Source: Spirochaetaceae bacterium (GTDB lineage Bacteria; Spirochaetota; Spirochaetia; SZUA-6; Bin103). From it: a stretch of DNA of 6,768 nucleotides. The stretch covers positions 1-6,768 of the forward strand of contig JAPOQV010000561.1 of NCBI GenBank assembly GCA_026710565.1, given 5' to 3'. Of the stretch, positions 1-5,787 are shown in pieces. The notes under the pieces are model-generated. The model had not been told where the DNA came from. It searched no databases and worked only from the letters and a program-made list of their open reading frames with translations. The position numbers and the translations under genes were made by a program. Every line of letters begins with the position of its first letter. Position 1 is the stretch's first letter.

Positions 1-339
1 CCCCGCTGCGGGCGGTCGAGCGAGCCACCGGGGCCCGTCTTTCCCGCGGAGTACGAGCGGTGGGGCCGGGGGGGGCTGGTCGACGCGCTGGGGGCCCCCC
101 CCCCGCCGCATCCGCACGGCCTGCACGCCGCCGCGGCGATGCGGGAGGCGGCCGGCGTGCCGGTGCTGGTGTGGCGCAAGATCATCGCCTCCGATCCGGA
201 TCTCCCCGCGGACAAGCGAGCGGAGATCGCGGCCGTGCGTGACGGCCCCGTGGACGGATACGTGCTGCACTTCATGTACTGGACCGACTGCCGCCACCCG
301 CGCGGCGACCACAACCACCCGGCCTCGCTGCTGGCCTGA
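1..339 (+). CDS. C-terminal part of an unrecognised protein (5' end outside window)
   Basis: The frame is open from the first base to a TGA at 337-339, giving 112 residues with no start required inside the window. I do not recognise the family. The visible part alternates helix-like and strand-like stretches (VPVLVWRK, then DGYVLHFMYW), as in an alpha/beta or barrel fold. It ends in a Cys/His-rich tail (Cys97, His99, Asp103, His104, His106) that could be a metal or active site, but this is only a guess. An internal ATG at 139 could start a 66-codon ORF, but the sensible-looking sequence before it (FPAEYERW, GLVDALG) argues for a longer gene entering from the left. The frame crosses a G8 run (68-75) and a C10 run (95-104), where an assembly indel or slippage is possible. 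It is convergent with the solute-binding protein gene, with a hairpin between them. Confidence 0.6.
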   Translation, partial: PRCGRSSEPPGPVFPAEYERWGRGGLVDALGAPPPPHPHGLHAAAAMREAAGVPVLVWRKIIASDPDLPADKRAEIAAVRDGPVDGYVLHFMYWTDCRHPRGDHNHPASLLA

Positions 340-358
340 GAAGGCGGCCCGAACCAAG

Positions 359-392
359 ACGGCGAGGCCCCGCCGTGAGGGAGCCTCGCCGT
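359..392. terminator. Bidirectional hairpin terminator between convergent genes
   Basis: ACGGCGAGGC (359-368) and GCCTCGCCGT (383-392) are perfect reverse complements. They form a 10-bp GC-rich stem around a 14-nt loop, in the 78-bp gap between two convergent stop codons. Neither side has a long U-tract: GTTCTCG follows on the plus strand, and TCTTGGTTC follows on the minus strand after a G-U-extendable stem. It is therefore either a weak intrinsic terminator or a 3'-end stabilising hairpin. Its position and symmetry fit a shared terminator. Confidence 0.6.
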
Positions 393-417
393 TCTCGTCG
401 CCGTGCCGGGCGTGCGG

Positions 418-2043
418 CTACCCGCCCGCCGCTTCCTTGTACAGCGCGATCAGGTCACCGGTGCCGAGCTCCTCGAGGCGAGCCTTGTAGGCGTCGTAGT
501 TGGACAGGGGCTCCTCGCCAAAGATGAACTTGATCGTCATCTCGTGCGCGTAGGTGTCCAGGATCGTCTTGAGCTGGCCGGCCTGCTCCTGAGCCTCGGC
601 GGCGAAGCGCACGATCGGCTGCGGGTCGGTCTGCGTGCTGCCCTGCTCCTGGTACATGAAGCTCTCGCGGATGAACTGCGCGTAGTCGTCGTCGGAGGCG
701 CCGTCGTGCAGCTCGAAGAATATGCCGTCCACGCTGATGGAGCTGAAGTTGTTCTCCGACCGGAAGAAGTTGTAGACGTTGCGGTAGTAGTCGATCGACG
801 CCCACTTGCCGTCCGGGTTGTACGGCGTCTTGATGTCCGAATGAGTGAATCGGTACGTGCCGTCGACGATGTCCCACTCCTTGCCGGGCGCGCCGAGCGT
901 CATCTGGATGCTGATCGCGGGATCGGCGATGAAGTCCTTGAGGGCGATGATCTCGCGGATGTACGGGGACTTCGCGTTTATCAGCCACGGCGGTCCATGC
1001 ACGTTGGTCGGCGCCTTGTTGCCGGTCCAGCCGCGCGGACCGTCGGCCGAAATCCGCGGCACGGGATGCGCCTCTACCCAGTGCTTGCCCGGGCCGTAGT
1101 TGGGGTTGTTGCCCGGATTCTCGATGAACCAGTTGCCGGTCGCCGACCACCACCAGGCGAAGAACGTCTTGTCGTTGATCCAGTCCTGCGTCCACTGCTC
1201 ATAGGAGGTGGTGGTGGCATCCGGATTCAACAGGCCGTCGCTGTAGAGCCTGGCCATGTACTCTATGTAGTACCGGTAGTTGTCCTCCGCCGGTCCGTAT
1301 ACCCAATCGTCCACGTCGTGGTTGTAGTAGATGGTGGGGCCGGTGCGGAAGGTCGGCGCCGCCAGGTTGATCAGCGTGATGACGCCGCCCTGGGTGAAGG
1401 GACCAACCGGGAACGAGTTGGGAAACTCGTTCTTGAGCAGCGTGAAGGCGTCATGCATGTCGTCCCAGGTCTCCGGCTGCAAGTCGTACTTCTGCCACAG
1501 GTCGTGCCGGTACGGCAGGAACTGGTTGAACGGGAAGTAGAACTGGTTGACCTGCCAGAACCCGTACAGCTTGCCGTCGTAGAGCAGCAGGTTGAGGTTC
1601 GGCTCCTCCTCGACCAGCTTCGCGTAGTTGGGCATCAGGTCCTTGTATTCCATGATGTCGACGAAGATGCCCTTGTCCCCGAACGATTCGAAGTCGGCGC
1701 GCGTCCAACCCGAGCCCTGCGGAAACAGCATGTCCGGAAGGTCGCCGCTCTGCAGCATCAGGTTGTACTTGGCCTCTCGCGCTCCCTGCGGGATCTGCGT
1801 GACGTCGAGGACGATGTTGGTCTGCTCCTGGAGCCACTGAAAGCCGAGGTGTCCGTCCTGGGCCCACTCGTAGGCTCCCTCGCTGGGATGCTCGGTCAGC
1901 GCGACGGTGATGGTGATCTGCTCTTCCAGGGGAAAGGTGATCGGTCCGCCCTCCTCCATCGCCGCGCCTTCGGTCTCGCCGGCGGCCCAGCCCAACACGC
2001 TCGCGAATGCGAGCAGTGCCACGATGTAGAACGCTCTCTTCAT
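418..2043 (-). CDS. Extracellular substrate-binding protein of a sugar-type ABC importer (family 1, LplA/YtcQ-like)
   Basis: The 541-residue protein begins at the ATG at 2041-2043. This start places AGGAGG six bases upstream and begins a clean Sec leader: KR charge, hydrophobic core at residues 5-19, and a likely cleavage around Ala20/Ala21 before GETEG. There is no lipobox cysteine, so a soluble periplasmic protein is expected. Residues 92-107 carry the family hallmark (KYNLML, then SGDLPDMLF) seen in large family 1 oligosaccharide-binding proteins such as Bacillus LplA and YtcQ. The length is typical of that group (about 500-560). Aromatic residues are very abundant, including Trp297-Trp299, which suits stacking on sugar rings. 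It would deliver its ligand to a membrane permease pair, but no permease or ATPase gene is in the window. It lies 87 bp downstream of gene A on the same strand and may be co-transcribed. The ligand is unknown; an oligosaccharide is inferred from family alone. Confidence 0.88.
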   Translation of the reverse strand: MKRAFYIVALLAFASVLGWAAGETEGAAMEEGGPITFPLEEQITITVALTEHPSEGAYEWAQDGHLGFQWLQEQTNIVLDVTQIPQGAREAKYNLMLQSGDLPDMLFPQGSGWTRADFESFGDKGIFVDIMEYKDLMPNYAKLVEEEPNLNLLLYDGKLYGFWQVNQFYFPFNQFLPYRHDLWQKYDLQPETWDDMHDAFTLLKNEFPNSFPVGPFTQGGVITLINLAAPTFRTGPTIYYNHDVDDWVYGPAEDNYRYYIEYMARLYSDGLLNPDATTTSYEQWTQDWINDKTFFAWWWSATGNWFIENPGNNPNYGPGKHWVEAHPVPRISADGPRGWTGNKAPTNVHGPPWLINAKSPYIREIIALKDFIADPAISIQMTLGAPGKEWDIVDGTYRFTHSDIKTPYNPDGKWASIDYYRNVYNFFRSENNFSSISVDGIFFELHDGASDDDYAQFIRESFMYQEQGSTQTDPQPIVRFAAEAQEQAGQLKTILDTYAHEMTIKFIFGEEPLSNYDAYKARLEELGTGDLIALYKEAAGG

Positions 2044-2049
2044 GCGTCT

Positions 2050-2055
2050 CCTCCT
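2050..2055 (-). promoter_or_regulatory. Strong ribosome binding site of the solute-binding protein gene
   Basis: On the minus strand AGGAGG lies six bases (AGACGC) before the ATG at 2041-2043. It decides the start against an in-frame TTG at 2101-2103, which would add 20 arginine-rich residues before the signal peptide. It is the only clear Shine-Dalgarno in the window. Confidence 0.85.
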
Positions 2056-2057
2056 CG

Positions 2058-2072
2058 GCCCGAGTTTCGGGC
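2058..2072. repeat. Short inverted repeat upstream of the solute-binding protein gene
   Basis: GCCCGA (2058-2063) and TCGGGC (2067-2072) pair perfectly around a 3-nt loop, directly upstream of the ribosome binding site on the minus strand. It could be a small 5'-leader hairpin, an operator half-site pair, or a processing/attenuation point between gene A and the binding protein gene. At 6 bp in GC-rich DNA it could also be chance. Confidence 0.3.
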
Positions 2073-2130
2073 GTTCCCGATCAGGAGAGCATGGACCTCC
2101 CAACGTGCAGGCGCAAGCGCACCCTGACCG

Positions 2131-2985
2131 TCAGCCGCCGACGTCGTGGACCACGGCTGCGGCGATGACCTCCCGGAAGCGGTCGAGCGGCATGCCGACC
2201 GAGCGGACCCAGCGCCAGATGCACTCCATGAGCTCCATGCTGTAGTCGCAGACCAGCTCCGGCTTGCCCTTCTCCCACGGCTCGGACGGCCATACGGTGT
2301 GGCCGAGCTTGGTGCATCCCTGGATGCGACGGTCGTCGAGCCGCAGGCCGATGCGCCGGCGGTCGATCCACTGCGCGTGCCGCCGCCCCTGGAACATGGC
2401 GGCGCCGGTGCCGTCCGGCAGCTCGAACAGCCATGCCTCCACGTCGGTGCCAGGCAGCGGGATCACCTCGTGTCCGCGATGGCCGTACAACAGACGCGAG
2501 TCGTGCACGGTCATCTCGAAGCGCATGCGCGGCGCCCGCCCGAGCGGCAGGTACTGGGCGAAGGCGCCGCCGTAGCCGGGCACGCAGCCCTCGAACGACT
2601 CGCCCCAGAGCTCGGAGCGCACGGTGTCCAGGTCGAGCGCCAGGCGGTTCGCCGCGACGTGGCGGTGGAACTCCGCGGCCAACTCCTCATAGAAGCGGGT
2701 GATCGATCCGTCGAACTCGGTGGTGAAGCGCAGGGCGTACGGCGAACCCAGCGCCTCGACCGCGGCGTCGGTCAGGTATCCGGGCCCGCCGAGCTGCACG
2801 AACAGCGTCGGCTTCCGGCGGCCGCGCAGATCCGCGAGCCAGCGCTCCTTCACCTCGCACTCCATGCGGACGAACAGCTCCAGGTTGTCGGCGCGCACCT
2901 GCTCGTCCGACAGCGCCTCGTAGCAGCACGGGTGGATGAGGAAGATGATCGAGCCGCAGGGACGCTCCCCGTTTCCGCCGCCCAT
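2131..2985 (-). CDS. Uncharacterised protein A, paralogue of the divergent neighbour (H-P-x-C / G-E-x-F-E-x-C family)
   Basis: This 284-residue protein belongs to no family I can name. It opens with a strand-like segment, SIIFLIHPCC, holding His18, Pro19, Cys20 and Cys21. A second strand-like segment (TLFVQLGG) sits near residues 60-67. WGESFEGC is at 127-134, RLLYG near 164-168, and a strand ending WLFELPDG at 185-192. All these blocks have counterparts in the same order in the head-to-head gene (3003-4103), so the two look like diverged paralogues. There is no signal peptide or membrane segment, so it is probably cytoplasmic. The conserved His, Glu and two Cys are candidate catalytic or metal ligands, which is inference. 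The ATG at 2983-2985 is the only ATG, GTG or TTG before the first conserved block. No Shine-Dalgarno is visible; TAACCT lies nine bases upstream. It may form a transcription unit with the solute-binding protein gene. Confidence 0.8.
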   Translation of the reverse strand: MGGGNGERPCGSIIFLIHPCCYEALSDEQVRADNLELFVRMECEVKERWLADLRGRRKPTLFVQLGGPGYLTDAAVEALGSPYALRFTTEFDGSITRFYEELAAEFHRHVAANRLALDLDTVRSELWGESFEGCVPGYGGAFAQYLPLGRAPRMRFEMTVHDSRLLYGHRGHEVIPLPGTDVEAWLFELPDGTGAAMFQGRRHAQWIDRRRIGLRLDDRRIQGCTKLGHTVWPSEPWEKGKPELVCDYSMELMECIWRWVRSVGMPLDRFREVIAAAVVHDVGG

Positions 2986-2994
2986 CGGGCGGAC

Positions 2995-3000
2995 AGGTTA
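2995..3000 (-). promoter_or_regulatory. Possible -10 element for gene A (near-leaderless start)
   Basis: On the minus strand TAACCT fits the TANNNT pattern of a -10 hexamer and ends nine bases before the ATG of gene A, so transcription would begin at or very near the start codon. No convincing -35 is found at 16-18 bp. The whole spacer between the two divergent starts is only 17 bp, so any further promoter elements must lie inside the coding sequence of gene B. Confidence 0.25.
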
Positions 3001-3002
3001 CC

Positions 3003-4103
3003 ATGCCGCCCGTGGTTCGCTCCCGCGTGATCGACCGCATCGTCTTTCTGTTCCATCCGGCGTGCTGGGCCATGAGCGAGGCGCCCGATCCCGAGTACCT
3101 GGCGACCTACGGCGTACGCAGCTCCTGGTGGTACGCCGCGCGCAACCGCGAGCGCCAGGTCGTCGCCCTCCAGCAGGAATTCATCTCGGCCATGCATCCG
3201 AACGAGTTGCTCTACCTGCACCCGATCGGCGACAGCGGCCTGATGCGCGACCTGGAGCGGCATGCCCTCGACACCCTGGGCGACCGGTGCCTGGTCGAGC
3301 GCGGCGCGGTGATCACCGAGCCGGCCGGCCTGACCGGCGTCCCGGACTCGATCCGTCACGTGCTGCATGACCCGCACCACGCCGGCTGCGCGGCGTACTG
3401 GGCGAGCATCCCGGCCGACCTGCGCGCGCCCGTCCGGGCCGAAGTCGAGTCAACGTGCGCACGCGACGGCTACGCCTGGGGGACCGGCGCGCTGAAGGTG
3501 ATCGCCAACAACTACCTCTACGCCCGCTTCCTGGAGACCGAGATGGCGGCACGCGGCTTCACGTACGACCCGCGCACGGTCACCGCCCTGGCCTTCGGCG
3601 AAGGCTTCGAGCAGTGCGCGATGACCTGGAAGGCGATGATCCCTCCCATCCTGGGCTGGCGGCACCCGGTGGAGAACGACTACGACCTGTCGGTGAGCGG
3701 GGCGCCGGTCCTGTGGGGCGCGCGGTTCGTTGAGCGCCTCTCCCTCGACCACGACGTGCGGCTGTTCCTGTGGGAGCTGCCGCACGGGTTGCAGCTCGGC
3801 TTCTACGCGCGGGCGCGCTGCCGGCTCGCCGACCCGCACTACACCGCCCAGGTCGACGGGGACGGCGAGGTGCTGGAGGTACGGGACATCCGCGACCGCG
3901 TGGTCGAGCCCGGCGGCGACGGTCCCGTGACCGAGCGGGACGGCCTGCTGGCGGTGCCGGTGCTTTCCGGCATCCGCAAGTACCCGGAGACGACCTGCTA
4001 CGTCGTCGGCTGCAGCACCCGCTACGCGCGCTTCCGCGACCTGCTGGCCGGCGCGGCGGTGCGCAAGCACGTGCCGCTGACGGAGAGAGTGAGCGACGGA
4101 TAG
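3003..4103 (+). CDS. Uncharacterised protein B, longer paralogue of protein A
   Basis: This 366-residue protein has no family I can name. Ordered blocks match protein A. RIVFLFHPACW has His18, Pro19 and Cys21 at the same numbers as in A. ELLYLHPIGD is near 68-77, FGEGFEQC at 198-205, PVLWG at 235-239, and FLWELPHG at 255-262. Compared with A it has extra sequence between the second and third blocks (roughly residues 95-165), including a His-rich stretch HVLHDPHHAGC at 119-129. Its C-terminal part (about 295-366) differs and includes TTCYVVGCSTRYARF. No signal peptide or transmembrane segment is seen. The ATG at 3003 is chosen because it puts the conserved HP at the same residue as in A; GTGs at 3012 and 3027 are alternatives. 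No good ribosome binding site is visible. The sialidase-like gene follows 52 bp downstream on the same strand and may share its transcript. Confidence 0.8.
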   Translation: MPPVVRSRVIDRIVFLFHPACWAMSEAPDPEYLATYGVRSSWWYAARNRERQVVALQQEFISAMHPNELLYLHPIGDSGLMRDLERHALDTLGDRCLVERGAVITEPAGLTGVPDSIRHVLHDPHHAGCAAYWASIPADLRAPVRAEVESTCARDGYAWGTGALKVIANNYLYARFLETEMAARGFTYDPRTVTALAFGEGFEQCAMTWKAMIPPILGWRHPVENDYDLSVSGAPVLWGARFVERLSLDHDVRLFLWELPHGLQLGFYARARCRLADPHYTAQVDGDGEVLEVRDIRDRVVEPGGDGPVTERDGLLAVPVLSGIRKYPETTCYVVGCSTRYARFRDLLAGAAVRKHVPLTERVSDG

Positions 4104-4116
4104 ATTCGCCGATCTC

Positions 4117-4149
4117 TTGCTGTGCGCGCGCTGCCGCCTGACATACACT
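4117..4149 (+). promoter_or_regulatory. Possible promoter for the sialidase-like gene
   Basis: TACACT (4144-4149) matches four of six bases of the sigma-70 -10 consensus, including the key T, A and final T. It ends six bases before the ATG at 4156, so the mRNA would begin at or beside the start codon. TTGCTG (4117-4122) resembles a -35, but the 21-bp spacing is too long, so the -35 assignment is weak. No Shine-Dalgarno precedes the ATG. Confidence 0.35.
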
Positions 4150-4155
4150 GCGCGC

Positions 4156-5787
4156 ATGGCCACCTCCAATCCACTCACGATCGGCGACGGCTCGGGCTGG
4201 CACTTCGTCAACGGCGCCTGGACGGACGGCGGTGAGGGCGCGCTGACGATTCCGCCCGATCTGGCGGACGCCGAGATCGCCCCCCTGCAGGGGGCGCACT
4301 TCGCGTTCGACCGCACCCGCGCCCTGCAGGACTGCCGCGTCACTTTCGACTTCCTGCTGCGCGGCCACAGCGACGCCGGCATCATCCTGCGCGCCCGCGA
4401 CGAGTCCCACTTCTACCTCGTGCACTTCCCCAACTGCGGCCAGGCGTCGCGCGCCCAGCACTTCTGGGCGGCGCTGTCGAAGATGGGCGACGCGGGCTAC
4501 CTGGAGCTGGTCCGCCTGCAGATGCTCCCGCGCGTACCGAGCACCAACGGCATCCGGATGCGCTGTGAGATCACCCTGCAGGGCGACCGCTTCACCGTGC
4601 GCGTCGGCGATTACGGCCGTTTCGAGGTGTGCGACGGCACCTACGGCGGCCCCGGCGCGGTCGGCGCGTATCTATTCGGGAAGGCGGAGATCGGCAACGT
4701 CCGCGTCGACGGGCAAGCCGCCGCGCCGATCTGGCGCTCCGGATTCGAGCACCCCACCAACTGGTGGCACCCGCTGCCGGCCGGACCCGGGTACTGGCAG
4801 CAGCCGATCGACATCAAGCGCTTCGGCGACGGCGAGCTGCTGATGCTCGTGAACGTGCAGGACGACACTTCGGACGCCCTGACAGCGCACGCCCAGCCGT
4901 TTCTGACGCGTTCGGCCGACGACGGCGGCACCTGGTCGGAGCTCCAACCCCTCGGACTCGGCGAGCTGGCCAGCTCCTGGTCGCCGGCGCGCATGCACCT
5001 CTCTTCTGGGGGGCGCCTGATCGCCATGCTGCCCGGAACCGACCACAAGCTGGTGTACGAGTCGGGCGACCGCGGCCGCACCTGGAGCGAGGCCGGCACC
5101 ACCAACCTGCACGTCGGGCCTCCCCAGGACCCGCCGGTGCACAGTCTGGCGCCGATGGGCTTCCTCAACCTGGCCGACGGCGGCGTCCTGGCCTTCCTGC
5201 TTCTCGGCAAGGACATGCACGACAACCCGCTGTCGCTCCACACCTGGGGCTCCTGGCACTGCCAGGCGTTCTGCGCGCGAAGCGACGACGACGGCGCTAC
5301 CTGGACGGCGCCGGTGAACGTCGACACGCCCGGCTTCCACGACGACGGCACACCGATGGAGGGCAACCTGGACCTCACCGAGTGTACGGCGGTGGAGCTC
5401 GGCTCGGGCCGGGTCGTGGCCTACATGCGGCCGATCTACTCGCCCGTGATGTGGGAGAGCTGGTCGGACGACGGCGGACGGAGCTGGGGGCCGGCGGTGC
5501 GCGGACCGTTCGCGGGCTACGCCTCGCCCAACATGGTGCGCACCGCCTCGGGGGCGCTGCTGATCGCCCACCGCATGCCCGGGCTGACCCTGCACTGCAG
5601 CCATGACGACGGGCTGACCTGGGACCAGGGCACGATGATCGACACCGGCCTGTGGGCGATGGGCACGATGGTCGAGGTCGCCCCGGACGAGGTCCTCTAC
5701 GTGTACTGGGACACCTTTCGGACCCTGGCCCGCGCGCAGCGGATCCGCGTCACCCCCTCCGGGCTGGAGCCCGTTCGCCCCGGGTGA
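4156..5787 (+). CDS. Sialidase-fold (Asp-box/BNR repeat) protein with N-terminal beta-sandwich-like domain
   Basis: This 543-residue protein has two parts. Residues 1 to about 195 resemble a concanavalin/LamG-like or DUF1080-like beta-sandwich, with VTFDFLL then GIILRARDESHFYLVHF near 62-90. From about residue 210 to the end there is a six-bladed sialidase-type propeller, marked by five Asp boxes of the S-x-D-x-G-x-[TS]-W form. These lie at 253-260, 303-310, 376-383, 437-444 and 482-489. Sialidases (GH33 and relatives) cleave terminal sialic acids using an Arg triad, an acid/base Asp and a Tyr/Glu pair. Glu409, Arg425, Arg462 and Tyr517 are candidates, but the usual first-Arg motif (R-I-P) is not seen: QPIDI stands there at 216-220. 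The specificity may therefore differ, or the protein may only bind. There is no signal peptide, suggesting a cytoplasmic location. The ATG at 4156 is preferred to the one at 4117, which adds a Cys/Arg-rich tail unlike the domain. Confidence 0.8.
   Translation: MATSNPLTIGDGSGWHFVNGAWTDGGEGALTIPPDLADAEIAPLQGAHFAFDRTRALQDCRVTFDFLLRGHSDAGIILRARDESHFYLVHFPNCGQASRAQHFWAALSKMGDAGYLELVRLQMLPRVPSTNGIRMRCEITLQGDRFTVRVGDYGRFEVCDGTYGGPGAVGAYLFGKAEIGNVRVDGQAAAPIWRSGFEHPTNWWHPLPAGPGYWQQPIDIKRFGDGELLMLVNVQDDTSDALTAHAQPFLTRSADDGGTWSELQPLGLGELASSWSPARMHLSSGGRLIAMLPGTDHKLVYESGDRGRTWSEAGTTNLHVGPPQDPPVHSLAPMGFLNLADGGVLAFLLLGKDMHDNPLSLHTWGSWHCQAFCARSDDDGATWTAPVNVDTPGFHDDGTPMEGNLDLTECTAVELGSGRVVAYMRPIYSPVMWESWSDDGGRSWGPAVRGPFAGYASPNMVRTASGALLIAHRMPGLTLHCSHDDGLTWDQGTMIDTGLWAMGTMVEVAPDEVLYVYWDTFRTLARAQRIRVTPSGLEPVRPG

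Noticed and set aside
403..2127. 574-codon plus-strand ORF opposite the solute-binding protein gene
   Set aside because: It is a shadow typical of GC-rich DNA: Val/Arg/Leu-rich low-complexity translation with no domain, while the opposite strand has a signal peptide, ribosome binding site and family motifs.
2146..3030. 294-codon plus-strand ORF opposite gene A
   Set aside because: It has biased composition (Arg, Ala, His, Val) and no recognisable motif. The minus frame is supported by paralogy to gene B.
3450..4461. Two long minus-strand ORFs (3450-4385 and 3580-4461) opposite gene B and the sialidase-like gene
   Set aside because: They cross the boundary of two well-supported plus-strand genes, and their translations are Arg/Ala/Pro-rich without domains.
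4672..5604. 310-codon minus-strand ORF opposite the sialidase-like gene
   Set aside because: It is an antisense shadow; the plus frame has five Asp boxes.
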